From an uncultured Cohaesibacter sp. (GTDB lineage: Bacteria > Pseudomonadota > Alphaproteobacteria > Rhizobiales > Cohaesibacteraceae), in the NCBI RefSeq assembly GCF_963666525.1, contig NZ_OY762905.1, forward strand, positions 2,090,001 through 2,154,000: a stretch of 64,000 bases of DNA, written 5' to 3'. Each line of letters begins with the position of its first letter. Within the stretch, counting starts at the first letter, position 1. The translations under genes were made by a program, and so were the position numbers. The notes beneath the pieces were generated by a model that worked only from the letters and a program-made list of their open reading frames with translations, was not told where the DNA came from and searched no databases. Positions 26,677 through 36,556 of the stretch are shown piece after piece.

Positions 26677-27133
26677 GACAAGCGACCTTGCCCATAGGGC
26701 ATGAGGAGATGAAAGCGTTTGGCAGCATCAGTCTCATCACATCGGGAGCAGCTAGGCGCACTACCCGGTGGCAGAGAGGCATTTTCCCCCCGACATGAAT
26801 TGCTGCCAGTCTACCATTTTGTGACCAGCGCCAGAACAGCTATAGGTGTAGTAATCGACCAAAGCAGAACGGCTGGCGTTGTGGACAAACTCGCCTGCCG
26901 ACAGCCCCCGGAAGCATTTCACCCGCGATTTTTGCTCACAATACAAAGAACTGCATGACATATGGATGGATATTTGTATCTCCGCCAATTAAACAGTTAT
27001 CTTCCTTGAGAATAGAGTTTTTGTTCCTTATGCATCATCAGGAAACCAGAGGCGTCAGAGGCAATCGACCTCACTATCCGGACCATCCGGCACCCTGTGA
27101 CTTGCGAACAATGAGAAGCGGACTTTCGACACA
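26677..27133. other. Divergent intergenic region
   Basis: About 455 nt between the giant exported protein gene and homoserine dehydrogenase. The stretch 26,940-27,040 is AT-rich and probably holds the hom promoter. No gene, strong hairpin or tRNA-like structure was seen. Confidence 0.45.
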
Positions 27134-28459
27134 ATGAGCAACACGTTAAAAATTGGCCTGGCCGGTCTCGGAACAGTAGGCACTGCAGCCCTGAAGCGCC
27201 TTGATTCCATGCAAATGAAATTTGCCGAGAAGGCGGGCCTAGCCATCGAAGTCCGCGCCATTTCTGCGCGCAGCAAGACCAGAGATCGCGGCATCGATCT
27301 CTCCGGCTATCGCTGGTATGACAATCCTGTCGATCTGGCAAAGAGCGACGACATCGACGTGTTCGTCGAGCTGATAGGTGGCGACAGCGGCCCGGCAGAA
27401 GAAGCCGTGCGCGCCGCCATCCAGTCGGGCAAGCACGTGGTTACCGCCAACAAGGCGCTGATTGCCAAACACGGCAACGAGCTGGCACGCATGGCTGAAG
27501 CCAATCATGTCGCCCTCAATTTCGAGGCCGCCGTCGCCGGTGGCATTCCGGTCATCAAGGCCGTGCGGGAAAGCATGACCGCCAACGCCATCAGCCGTGT
27601 TTACGGCATCCTCAACGGCACCTGCAACTACATCCTGACCCGCATGGAAGAGGAAGGCCTGTCGTTTGACGCCTGCCTCAAGGATGCCCAGCGTCTGGGC
27701 TATGCCGAAGCCGACCCTACCTTCGATGTTGAAGGCTATGACACGGCCCACAAGCTCACCATCCTGACCAGCCTTGCCTTCGGCACCGAAATCGAGAGCG
27801 AAGCCATTCTGGTCGAGGGCATCACCAGCATCACCCCGGCCGACATCGCCGCCGCCCGTGATCTGGGCTTCCGCATCAAGTTGCTCGGCGTCGCCAAGAA
27901 GACCTCCACCGGCATCGAACAGCGCGTCCACCCGACCATGGTGCCGCGGGATTCGTCCATCGCCCAGATCTCCGGTGTGACCAATGCCGTGGTGATCGAC
28001 GGCGATGCCATCGGCTCCGTCACGCTGGCCGGTCCGGGCGCCGGTGGCGACGCAACTGCTTCTGCGGTCATCGCCGATATCGTCGATCTGGCCCGCGGCC
28101 TCGAGGTCAAGCCGCTCGGTCGCCCCGCAGACGCGCTGGTGCCATTCAAGCAATCGGAAATCTACGCTCATGAAGGCGGCTATTACATCCGCCTGCGCGT
28201 CAATGACATGCACGGTGTGTTCGCCTCGATCGCCACCCGCATGGCAGAGCAGGAAATCTCCCTTGAGAGCATCGTGCAACACAAGAAGCGGTCGAAAGCC
28301 AGCGAAGCCGAAGCAACCCCGACAGCAGGCAAGAGCCAGGACATCATCCTGATCACCTATGAGACCACGGAAATGCGGATCAACAAGGCCATCGAGGCCA
28401 TCAAGACCGATGGCCACATCATCGCCCCGCCGCAGGTCATTCGCATCGCTCGCGTCTGA
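27134..28459 (+). CDS. hom: Homoserine dehydrogenase
   Basis: 441 residues. Reduces aspartate semialdehyde to homoserine with NAD(P)H, the branch leading to threonine and methionine. The Rossmann motif 'GLAGLGTVG' opens the chain; 'NKALIAKHG', 'EAAVAGGIPVIKAVRE' and 'GILNGTCNYILTRM' (around residues 155-175) are family signatures; 'YAEADPTFDVEGYDTAHKL' carries the substrate-binding acidic residues. A C-terminal ACT domain (about 350-435, 'RLRVNDMHGVFASIA') gives feedback control, normally by threonine. Monofunctional, the usual alphaproteobacterial form. A strong terminator follows. Confidence 0.97.
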   Translation: MSNTLKIGLAGLGTVGTAALKRLDSMQMKFAEKAGLAIEVRAISARSKTRDRGIDLSGYRWYDNPVDLAKSDDIDVFVELIGGDSGPAEEAVRAAIQSGKHVVTANKALIAKHGNELARMAEANHVALNFEAAVAGGIPVIKAVRESMTANAISRVYGILNGTCNYILTRMEEEGLSFDACLKDAQRLGYAEADPTFDVEGYDTAHKLTILTSLAFGTEIESEAILVEGITSITPADIAAARDLGFRIKLLGVAKKTSTGIEQRVHPTMVPRDSSIAQISGVTNAVVIDGDAIGSVTLAGPGAGGDATASAVIADIVDLARGLEVKPLGRPADALVPFKQSEIYAHEGGYYIRLRVNDMHGVFASIATRMAEQEISLESIVQHKKRSKASEAEATPTAGKSQDIILITYETTEMRINKAIEAIKTDGHIIAPPQVIRIARV

Positions 28460-28516
28460 TTGCCATCCGAAAATGGAAGCCGCTGGCCAACAGATGAGAT
28501 AGCTGAAGTTTTGAAG

Positions 28517-28543
28517 CGACGGACCGAAAGGCCCGTCGTTTTT
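28517..28543 (+). terminator. Rho-independent terminator of hom
   Basis: Stem CGACGGACC / GGCCCGTCG (one mismatch) with a GAAA tetraloop and a following TTTTT, about 58 nt after the hom stop. Confidence 0.9.
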
Positions 28544-28568
28544 CATGAAAGGCTGGAACACCCGACCG

Positions 28569-31500
28569 TCAGGCGATCTGCAGCACAATCTCGCTGGCAC
28601 CACCGCCCTGCGCCTTGACCTGAATCTGCACCGGAATCCGGTCCTTCATCGCCTGAACGTGACTGATCACGCCAATCGTGCGACCCTGCGCCCGCAGCGC
28701 CTCAAGCGCATTGATCGCCAGTTCGAGGCTTTCCGCATCCAGCGACCCGAAGCCCTCATCGATGAACAGCATCGAGGAGATCGCTCCCTGCGCCCCAATG
28801 GTCGACAGGCCGAGCGCCAGCGACAGGGACACGAGGAACCGTTCCCCGCCCGACAGACTGCGCGTCGAGCGGATTTCCCCCGCCATGTGCTCATCGATGA
28901 CATGCAGCGAGAGCTTGCCCTCCCCCAGCGCCAGCCGATAGCGTGGCTTGATGTCCGCAAGGTGGTGATTGGCATGGTCCACAAGGATACTGAGGGTGAC
29001 CTCCTGCGCGATCTGGGCAAAGCGGTCGCCACTGGCCGAGCCAATGACATCATTGACCGCAGTCCAGGTATCAAGCACGGCTTTTGCCGCTTCGATCTTT
29101 CCGACCAGCTCGGACATCTTTTCATGCGCCAGACGGTCCATCTCCAGCTTTGCCCGCACCTCGGCAAGCGCCGTCTGGCATTGTTGTTCCTGCTCGACAA
29201 TCGCCTTGATGCGCTCTTCAATCTCCGCCCGTTCGAGCGCCGGTGTGCCCTTGTTGACGAGGGTCTGGTGATCCTGTTGGCGGGATGCCAGCAGGGCCGC
29301 GGCATTTGCCCTCGCCAGATCCAGCGCCTTCACCCGCGCCGACAAAGCGGCAACCTCGTCCGGCGACCGACCGAGCAGCGCTGGGATTGCCTCCATGGCA
29401 AGCCCGGTGCCAGAAACGGCGGCTTCAAGCGCCGCTATTGCCAGCGTCCGCCGTTCCGTGGCCTTGGCAAGGGCATCTGCCTCGCTCTGCTGCCGGGCCA
29501 TCAGGCCATGCATTTGGGATGCGACGGCATCATGCACAGCTCTCGCTGCATCGGCCGCCTCACCTGCCTTGATGCGGCGGTTGTTGAACGCCGTTCGGTG
29601 CGAACCCGTCGCCTCGCCGCCAAGAAGTTCCTGACGTTCAGCCTTCAGACCGTCCAGCCGCCCCGTCCGGTCGGCCAACGCTTCCCTTGCCTTGTCCAGC
29701 GTCAACCCGGCGTTCTGAAGCTGATCGCCTGCCTTGTCCCGCGCCCGTTCGGCGTTCCCTCGCTTACTGCTTTCAAGCGCAAGGTCGGCGACCGCTTCGA
29801 GGTGCGCCTGCCGCCGTTCGGCAAGCGCAGCAAGAACAGGAGCGCCCTGCCCGTTGACCTCGGCCCAGTCAAGCCCGACCGAAGAAAAGGAAGCCGCCAG
29901 TTCTACATCAAGCGAAGCCACCCGTTCGGCCAGATCGTTGATCTGGCGTATCCTCTTGTCCAATTCCATGAGGTCTGGGCCGATTTGTGTGGCAAGCATC
30001 TGCTGCTCACTTGCCAGCGTCTGCGCTGTGCCCTGTTGGGCTTCGATCTGCCGCGATGCCTCCCGGAAACTCTGGTCAAGCTCGGCCAATGCCTTGCGGT
30101 CCTGTTCCAGACGCCGTTGCCAGCCATCCATTTTCAAAAGAAGGTCTGACAGGGCCGGTTCGCCACCGTTTGGCAACGGCGGCAGGTCGGACGCAATCGG
30201 TCCATCGCTTTCGTCAGCAAGGCTACGGGCATAAGTCTGTTCGATCTCGACAAGCGCTTCAGTCTGTCCGGCAAGGTTCGTTTGCGCCGTCGCCAGACCC
30301 TGCCTTGCGGTCTCGATATCGGACCGCGCTCTGGCCCTCAGGGCAATCGCCGCCTCGCGGGCCTGTCTTGCCGCCTCCAGCCTACCACGCAGGGCGTGGG
30401 CAAGCTCGGCGGACTGTTCGGAGGCATGCACCGGATGATCCTTCGAGCCACACACGGGGCAAGCCTCGCCGTCAACCAGCTGACTACGCAGGCGGGCAGC
30501 TTCCGCCGACACCGCCGCCTCGGCCAGCTCCGTTGGAGCCTGAAGCGCCTTTATGGCGCCTTCCGCCTCGCTTTCGGCCTTGTCCGCCCGCAACAGATCG
30601 GCCTCGCAAGCTGCAATTGTCTTGTCGAGCGAGATAGCAAGATCACGGAGGTGCGCAATTTCCTTTGTCGTGCGAGCATGATCTTGCGCCAGCCCCTTGA
30701 GCGTGCGCACCGCTGCAAGCGACAGCGACAGACGGGCGAGCCGCGGCACCGGTTCCGCATCCGAAAGCACCTTGCGGGCTTCCGCCTTGTCCTCAATCGT
30801 TTGCTGGTTGAGAGCGATCTTTTCTCGGCACGCGCCAATCAGGGCATCAATCTCGGCTTGTCTCTGCTGCCGCTCAGACAGGGACGCTCCAAGGGCGATC
30901 TTGGCCTCTCGCGCCTCGTCCATCGCCTTGCAGGCCTCGATGCGCAGTTTGAGGCGATCCTCAAGGATGTCCCACCGCTTCTCGAAAATCTCGCCAGCAG
31001 GCTCCGCTGCGATACGATCCGCCAATGCCCCAAGCGCTACCTCCAGAGCGGCCAATTCGCGATTGGCAACCTGAAGTGCCCCCGTCTTCTCGGCAAGGTC
31101 CGCCTCGGCCACCTTGCACTGCGTGGCGGCTGTCTGCAGCTCCCCCTCGGCAGTCACGATATCAGCATCCAGTCGCTCGGCCTGCGACCAGATCGGGCCG
31201 AATGCTTTGAACTGCGCTTCCAGTTCTGCAACCTGTGCCTTGCTATCGCCGACAGCCTTCAAGGCCTCGACTTCCTGCTGTCTGGCCTCTTCAAGCGCCT
31301 TACCCGTGCCATCAAGGCTACTGCGTGCCTCCTCAAGAACCCGACCGGCATCCTGATCCTCGCGCCATTCGGCTCGGATGCCGGCTGCCTTTTGCAAGTC
31401 GGCGAGCAACGCCACATCCGCTTGCCCATTCTCCCATGCCTCGCTGGCCTGTCGTTCCGCTTCCCTTGCGTCTTCGATCAGCCTTGCGGCGTCATCAAGG

Positions 31501-32300
31501 GCCTGATAGACGGCAAGGTCCTTGCCCAGTGCGGCCTTGTTATTCGCCAACATAGCCACGGTTGCCGACTGTGCCCCGGCTTCCTCTTCCAGCAGCACCT
31601 TTTCCTCGGCGTCGAGAACCTTGTGTTCCCCCAGTTGCAGCTCAAGGTCGCTGACGGCCCGACCAGCCTTGCTGAAGGCGGCGTAGGCGCGTTTGGAAAT
31701 TTCGCGATAAAGGCCGGTATCGGTCACCTTTTCCAGAATCTGCGCCCGCTCGGCGGCCTTGGCGCTGAGGAAATTGTCGAAATCCCCCTGCGCCAGCAAA
31801 ACCGAGCGGCGGAATTCCTCGTAGGTCAGTCCCGTCAGTTGCTCGACCCGCCCGGCAACGGCCCGTGTCTGGTTTTCGAGCACGACACCATCGGACAGCC
31901 GCGTCACCGAACGATCCACTGCCTGCAGCTTGCCGGTCGCCCTGTCACGCGCCCGACGCACCGACCATCGGGCCTCATAGGCCTCGCCGTCCATCGCGCG
32001 AAAGCGCACCACGGCGTGGCCACCCGCCGCCCCGCGCCGCAGGATGGTGCGAGGATCCGTTGAGGCCAGCATGTCGCCTGAGATGTCAGGCACCTGATCA
32101 TTCACACCGGAAGAGCCCAGCCGCGGGCACTCGCCATAAAGCGCCAGACACATGGCGTCGAGCAGGCTCGATTTGCCTGCGCCGGTGTCGCCGGTGATGG
32201 CAAACAGCCCCGCACCGGACAGCGGCTCTTCATCAAAGTGAATGGCAAAGGGCTTTGCCAGACTGGCGATATTTTCGCCTTCAAGCGCCAGAATTTCCAT
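28569..32300 (-). CDS. sbcC: Exonuclease subunit SbcC
   Basis: 1243 residues, SMC/Rad50-like ATPase that with SbcD cleaves hairpins and protein-blocked DNA ends. N-terminal Walker A 'GDTGAGKSSLLDA' near residue 37; two long coiled coils; the zinc hook CxxC ('ACPVCGS') near residue 615 at the apex; the C-terminal ABC signature 'SLSGGERFLVSLSLALGLS' and Walker B 'MLFIDEGFGSLD' within the last 120 residues. It starts 2 nt after the sbcD stop. Somewhat longer than E. coli SbcC (1048), as usual for this group. Confidence 0.96.
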   Translation of the reverse strand: MEILALEGENIASLAKPFAIHFDEEPLSGAGLFAITGDTGAGKSSLLDAMCLALYGECPRLGSSGVNDQVPDISGDMLASTDPRTILRRGAAGGHAVVRFRAMDGEAYEARWSVRRARDRATGKLQAVDRSVTRLSDGVVLENQTRAVAGRVEQLTGLTYEEFRRSVLLAQGDFDNFLSAKAAERAQILEKVTDTGLYREISKRAYAAFSKAGRAVSDLELQLGEHKVLDAEEKVLLEEEAGAQSATVAMLANNKAALGKDLAVYQALDDAARLIEDAREAERQASEAWENGQADVALLADLQKAAGIRAEWREDQDAGRVLEEARSSLDGTGKALEEARQQEVEALKAVGDSKAQVAELEAQFKAFGPIWSQAERLDADIVTAEGELQTAATQCKVAEADLAEKTGALQVANRELAALEVALGALADRIAAEPAGEIFEKRWDILEDRLKLRIEACKAMDEAREAKIALGASLSERQQRQAEIDALIGACREKIALNQQTIEDKAEARKVLSDAEPVPRLARLSLSLAAVRTLKGLAQDHARTTKEIAHLRDLAISLDKTIAACEADLLRADKAESEAEGAIKALQAPTELAEAAVSAEAARLRSQLVDGEACPVCGSKDHPVHASEQSAELAHALRGRLEAARQAREAAIALRARARSDIETARQGLATAQTNLAGQTEALVEIEQTYARSLADESDGPIASDLPPLPNGGEPALSDLLLKMDGWQRRLEQDRKALAELDQSFREASRQIEAQQGTAQTLASEQQMLATQIGPDLMELDKRIRQINDLAERVASLDVELAASFSSVGLDWAEVNGQGAPVLAALAERRQAHLEAVADLALESSKRGNAERARDKAGDQLQNAGLTLDKAREALADRTGRLDGLKAERQELLGGEATGSHRTAFNNRRIKAGEAADAARAVHDAVASQMHGLMARQQSEADALAKATERRTLAIAALEAAVSGTGLAMEAIPALLGRSPDEVAALSARVKALDLARANAAALLASRQQDHQTLVNKGTPALERAEIEERIKAIVEQEQQCQTALAEVRAKLEMDRLAHEKMSELVGKIEAAKAVLDTWTAVNDVIGSASGDRFAQIAQEVTLSILVDHANHHLADIKPRYRLALGEGKLSLHVIDEHMAGEIRSTRSLSGGERFLVSLSLALGLSTIGAQGAISSMLFIDEGFGSLDAESLELAINALEALRAQGRTIGVISHVQAMKDRIPVQIQVKAQGGGASEIVLQIA

Positions 32301-32302
32301 GA

Positions 32303-33523
32303 TTACCCCTCCACCAGAATGTCGCGAAAGGCCGACAGGTACCGCTCTTCCGGCGCGACGTCATTCTTGGCGCTGTAGGCGTCGACGAACAGCTGCTCCG
32401 GGGTTGTCTGGCGCAGCGAAGCCATCGGCTGGCCTCCTGTCCGGGCCGCAGGAGCCGTCCGATGGACGCGCACGCCGCCAAGCCGCAAGCCGCGCTCGGC
32501 GACCATCCTCGCCGCATCGCTCATCAACACCGCCGCCGCATCGGTCGCTTCAAGCTCGACATAAACAATCGGCCGCAACCCCATCGGGCCATCACCATCC
32601 ACATCGATGGCATCAAGATGTACTGCGAGATCGGCAAGAGCAATCTGCCCAGACCGCGGAACACGCTGCACGTTAGCAGGATGCGCAATGGCGAGATGGC
32701 GATGGCTCGCGCGCCCGTCAGTGATCTCGATCAACGTCACCCCGTGGGCATAGTTGATCTCGGATGCCGAAAGCGGAAAGCAGGAGCCCGAATAGCGAAC
32801 CCGTCCGTCGCCGAGCGTCTGTTGACCGTGCAGATGGCCTAACGCCACATAGGCAAGGCTGTCGGGGAAGACATCGACCGGCAAGGCATGGGACCCGCCG
32901 ATCAGAATCCGACGCTCGGCTCCCTCACTCTCCAGCCCACCGGCACAATGAAGATGCGCCGTTGCAAGAATCGGCACGTCACCGGCAACCTCTCTGGCCT
33001 TTCCGGTCACCTCCTCGAAAAAGGCCCTGGCCGAGCGCACCACCGGCGACTGCTCGTCCGTATCGCCAAAGGAAAGCCCTGTAAGGTCAGATGCCCGAAG
33101 GAAGGGAATCGCCAGCACATACAGCGCCACTTCCCCAGAAGCCGTTACCGGCAGCAGCAGGCGGGACATATCGATCTCACCGTTTCGCCGTTTCACTGTC
33201 CCGACCACATGCACGTCAAGCGCCTTGAGCACCGGAGACGGCGCTTCCAGCCGCAGTGCAGGATCATGGTTGCCGCCGCTGATCACGGTGACAAGCCCCG
33301 GTCGCCGCTGCTTGAAGCGGGCAAGCGTGCGATAGAACAGCTCCTGGGTCTCTCCCGAGGGATTGCTGCTATCGAACACGTCACCGGCAACGACCAGAAG
33401 GTCCGCTTGCTGCTCAACGATCAGATCGGCAAGACGGGTGAAAAAGACCTCATGCTCCAGCTCTCGCGACCAGCCGTTGAGGCTATGTCCCAGATGCCAG
33501 TCTGCTGTATGGATGATGCGCAC
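32303..33523 (-). CDS. sbcD: Exonuclease subunit SbcD
   Basis: 406 residues, Mre11-like calcineurin-fold nuclease. Metal ligands are visible in order: D8 and H10 in 'HTADWHLGH', D48 in 'VAGDVFD', N85-H86 in 'GGNHDP', a His pair in 'ATAHLHCAG', and 'LGHLHGQQ'. The C-terminal capping domain follows from about residue 280. Co-transcribed with sbcC. The upstream GntR gene reads in the same direction 182 nt away, which may be coincidental. Confidence 0.95.
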   Translation of the reverse strand: MRIIHTADWHLGHSLNGWSRELEHEVFFTRLADLIVEQQADLLVVAGDVFDSSNPSGETQELFYRTLARFKQRRPGLVTVISGGNHDPALRLEAPSPVLKALDVHVVGTVKRRNGEIDMSRLLLPVTASGEVALYVLAIPFLRASDLTGLSFGDTDEQSPVVRSARAFFEEVTGKAREVAGDVPILATAHLHCAGGLESEGAERRILIGGSHALPVDVFPDSLAYVALGHLHGQQTLGDGRVRYSGSCFPLSASEINYAHGVTLIEITDGRASHRHLAIAHPANVQRVPRSGQIALADLAVHLDAIDVDGDGPMGLRPIVYVELEATDAAAVLMSDAARMVAERGLRLGGVRVHRTAPAARTGGQPMASLRQTTPEQLFVDAYSAKNDVAPEERYLSAFRDILVEG

Positions 33524-33704
33524 TGCCGATGCCTCCAGCCCCAGTTGATTGCCGCATTGAAACGCGTGCCTTCTGCCCTTCTAGCACGCATGGGGCGACG
33601 AGGCCCAGCCGTTGCACGCTTGAAGAATGGGGCAAAGACGGGCAAAGCACAAAAAATCGTCGGGCAGACAGCCCGGGCGCCATGGCCCCGGAGGCCTGAG
33701 ACGA

Positions 33705-34355
33705 TCAGAGCCCCAGAGCCCGGTGCAGCGCCGCCGTCAGATGCTTCTCGATGGCGGCGGCGGCAGCAACCGGATCATGGCTCTCCAACGCCTCGATGAT
33801 GGCCATGTGCTCTTTCATAACCTGCCGGAAGGTGCCCGGCGTGATCAGCGTCAAATGGCCATGGGACAGGCGGATCAGCTGGATGCGCTGGTTGTTCATG
33901 GCATAGAGCCAGTCGACCAGCTCGTTGCCGAGTGCAGACACGATAGTGTCGTGCAGACTGTCGTCGATGCCCTGCGCGTCCTTCAGAAGCCCATCGCTGG
34001 TGCCTTCTTCTTCAACACGCGCAATCACCGTCCGGTGGACCTCACGCAGCTGGCTGATCATGGCATCGCTGGCGTTACCTGCGAATTTGGCCGCAGCTTC
34101 CTTCTCGATCATCATCCGTAGCTGGTAGGTATCCCTGATGAACCGCAGGCTCACTTCGACAATCTGGATGCCGCGCTGAGGAGCGATCTGGACGACTCCT
34201 TCCAGCTCCAGCCGCAACAGGGCTTCCCGCACAGGCGCAAGCGGCACACCGGTCAAGGTCACCAGCTCGCGTTGCGAAATGAACTGGCCGGGTTTCAGAT
34301 CGCCCATCATCAGATGGTGCTTGAATTTCTCGTAGGCTTTGTCACTGAGCTTCAT
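33705..34355 (-). CDS. GntR-family regulator, FadR/FCD subfamily
   Basis: 216 residues. An N-terminal winged helix-turn-helix (about residues 1-70, 'ISQRELVTLTGVPLAPVREALLRLELEGVV' region) is followed by an all-helical FCD ligand domain; 'IDDSLHDTIVSAL' and 'KEHMAIIEAL' carry the usual Asp and His metal or ligand positions. The regulator lies 200 nt downstream of the TRAP permease gene on the same strand, so it most likely senses the transported acid or its metabolite and controls that operon. A short inverted repeat CCCAA-catca-TTGGG at 34417-34431, 62 nt upstream, might be an autoregulatory site. Confidence 0.9.
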   Translation of the reverse strand: MKLSDKAYEKFKHHLMMGDLKPGQFISQRELVTLTGVPLAPVREALLRLELEGVVQIAPQRGIQIVEVSLRFIRDTYQLRMMIEKEAAAKFAGNASDAMISQLREVHRTVIARVEEEGTSDGLLKDAQGIDDSLHDTIVSALGNELVDWLYAMNNQRIQLIRLSHGHLTLITPGTFRQVMKEHMAIIEALESHDPVAAAAAIEKHLTAALHRALGL

Positions 34356-34555
34356 GGTCTGCTTGTTCCGGGACCCTGACGCACCATTTCAGTTTCTGAT
34401 CAGAGGAGCATGAAGGCCCAACATCATTGGGTCATTGAGTGTCTAGTTATCCATTCGCGACAGCCGGGTCAATCCCGGCAGGAGGGCGCATCATGCGTCA
34501 CCAGACCAGAGCACGGCCAAAAGCGGTGCAAGGGTCTGGCGACAGAGTGAACAAC

Positions 34556-35845
34556 CTAGCCACCCAGCCCGAGCAGGTGGGGCAGCCATGTGGTGAGGCT
34601 CGGAATGCAGGTGACAGCGGCCAGCACCACGATCAGCGGTATCAGGAACGGGATCACCGCCCGGATGGCACGCTCGGGCGGCACATCGGCAATCGAGGCC
34701 GTCAGGAACAACACGACCCCCACGGGCGGCGTAATCGTACCGATCATCAGGTTGAGCACGAACAGCACCCCGAACTGGGTCGGATCAATGCCGTTGGCCA
34801 TCGCCACCGGCACGAAGATCGGGATGAGGATCAGCATTGCCGCAATAGCTTCCATGAACAGCCCGACGATCAACAGCGAGACGTTGACAATCAGAAGGAA
34901 GATCAAAGGGTTATGCGATACGTCCGCCAACATAGATCCGACCATGAAGGGGATACGGGCCACCGACAGCGCCCAACCGAGCAGACCGGCGGTCATCACC
35001 AGAGCCATCACCAGACCGGTGGTCTGGACCGTACTGAGAATGACCTGGGGCAGATCGGAAAGACTGAAATCGCGATAGACGAAGCCACCGACCACCAGCG
35101 CATAGGCTGCAGCGACGACCGCCGCCTCGGTTGGCGTGAAGATGCCAGACATGATGCCGCCAAGCAGGATGACCGGGGTCATCAGGGCAAAGAAGGCATC
35201 ACAGAAGGCCCGGCCAACTTCACACAACCCGGGAAACTTGTCCCGCGGCAGATTGTGTCGTTTGGCAATTGCCCGAACCGTCACCATCAGCGCCAGCGCC
35301 ATCAACAGGCCCGGCACGATGGCCCCCACGAACAGCGACCCGATCGAGGCTTCCGCCGTCACGCCATAGATCACCATCGGCAGGCTAGGTGGCAGAATCG
35401 GCCCGATGGTGGCAGAAGCTGCGGTAACGGCGACCGCCAGATCCGACTTGTAGCCGGCATCTTTCATCGCCTTGATTTCAAGCGAGCCAAGCCCGCCAGC
35501 GTCAGCCACGGCAGAGCCGCTCATGCCGGCGAAAACCACGCTGGCGATGATGTTGGCATGGGCAAGGCCACCCCGCATCCAGCTCGAAATGACCGAGACG
35601 AAGCGGAACAGGCGGGTCGTGACACCGGAATAGTTCATCACGTTGCCCATCAGGATGAAGAAGGGCGCAGCCAGCAGCGGAAAGGAGTTGGCCGCCATGA
35701 CAATCTTCTGCGGCACGGCAAGCGCCGGAATGCCGTTGATCACGACGAAAGCGGTGCCGGCCAGACTGATGGCCAGATAGAGCGGAACGCCGACGATGAT
35801 GGCAATGAACCAGATCGGCAGGATCATGAACATGGTTTCAGTCAT
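34556..35845 (-). CDS. dctM: TRAP transporter large permease DctM
   Basis: 429 residues with about 12 membrane segments. Family marks: 'SGSAVADAGGLGSLEIKAM', 'SATIGPILPPSLPMVIYG' and 'FGVLFVLNLMIGTITPPVGVVLF' (each split here to short parts around residues 95, 150 and 335). The start ATG overlaps the dctQ stop by 1 nt (TGATG), so the two are coupled. Catalyses sodium-driven uptake of organic anions with DctQ and the binding protein. Confidence 0.95.
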   Translation of the reverse strand: MTETMFMILPIWFIAIIVGVPLYLAISLAGTAFVVINGIPALAVPQKIVMAANSFPLLAAPFFILMGNVMNYSGVTTRLFRFVSVISSWMRGGLAHANIIASVVFAGMSGSAVADAGGLGSLEIKAMKDAGYKSDLAVAVTAASATIGPILPPSLPMVIYGVTAEASIGSLFVGAIVPGLLMALALMVTVRAIAKRHNLPRDKFPGLCEVGRAFCDAFFALMTPVILLGGIMSGIFTPTEAAVVAAAYALVVGGFVYRDFSLSDLPQVILSTVQTTGLVMALVMTAGLLGWALSVARIPFMVGSMLADVSHNPLIFLLIVNVSLLIVGLFMEAIAAMLILIPIFVPVAMANGIDPTQFGVLFVLNLMIGTITPPVGVVLFLTASIADVPPERAIRAVIPFLIPLIVVLAAVTCIPSLTTWLPHLLGLGG

Positions 35846-36459
35846 CAGCGAGCCTCCCCGCTCTGAGAAGAAGCCTCGACAGCTTCGGGCGCAAACAGGT
35901 CAACGATTTTGACCAGCGAAACCAGAATGGCCACGACGGCAAAAACCGGCACGATGGCGTAGACCACGGCAAAGGGGAAGAACAGGCTCGCGGTACTCAC
36001 CGAAACGTTGCGCAAGGTGATGGCATAGCCCTCATAGAGCATGACCAGCGAGAAGATGATCGCCGCAATTTCGATCAGCAGCAGCATGACCCTGCGGCCG
36101 CTTTCCGGCACCCGTCCGATCACGGTGGTGATGACGATATGCTGGTTGTTGCGACTGGCCATCAGCCAGCCGATGAAACATAGCCAGATGAAGGCATACT
36201 GGGCGAATTCATCACTCCATACGAGTGGAGAGTTGAAGAGATAGCGAAGAATGATCTGCGTCATGACAACCACAAACAACAAGGTGAACAGCACGATGGC
36301 AAAACCGCTGAGAACCTTGAAAAGGGCATCGACGAGACGGCGGAGAGAAAACAAGATGGCCTCCTCGGATCCGGGCATGTCCGGCAGCATCAGACTGGCA
36401 GGGACGACAGACTGGGTTGCCTGCGGAACAAGCGACTTTTTTTCGACCGGATGGCGCAT
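35845..36459 (-). CDS. dctQ: TRAP transporter small permease DctQ
   Basis: 204 residues with four membrane helices after a roughly 45-residue cytoplasmic N-terminus; 'RYLFNSPLVWSDEFAQYAFIW' is cut across the conserved E-motif typical of DctQ. The exact start is uncertain: ATG 36459 has an AAGGG too close for a good ribosome site, and an internal Met near residue 24 is possible. The gap to dctP holds a GC-rich hairpin (around 36517-36537), common after binding-protein genes. Confidence 0.9.
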   Translation of the reverse strand: MRHPVEKKSLVPQATQSVVPASLMLPDMPGSEEAILFSLRRLVDALFKVLSGFAIVLFTLLFVVVMTQIILRYLFNSPLVWSDEFAQYAFIWLCFIGWLMASRNNQHIVITTVIGRVPESGRRVMLLLIEIAAIIFSLVMLYEGYAITLRNVSVSTASLFFPFAVVYAIVPVFAVVAILVSLVKIVDLFAPEAVEASSQSGEAR

Positions 36460-36556
36460 CCCTTGGCATGATCAAGCATGACGGGGCCAAATGTCCGGCT
36501 CTGTCTTGGAGATGGGCGGGCACCCGACAGGACGCCCGACCCGGAAAGTGGGGGAA

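Noticed and set aside
30282-32063. 593-codon rightward open frame
   Set aside because: Antisense to sbcC, which has Walker motifs and zinc hook.
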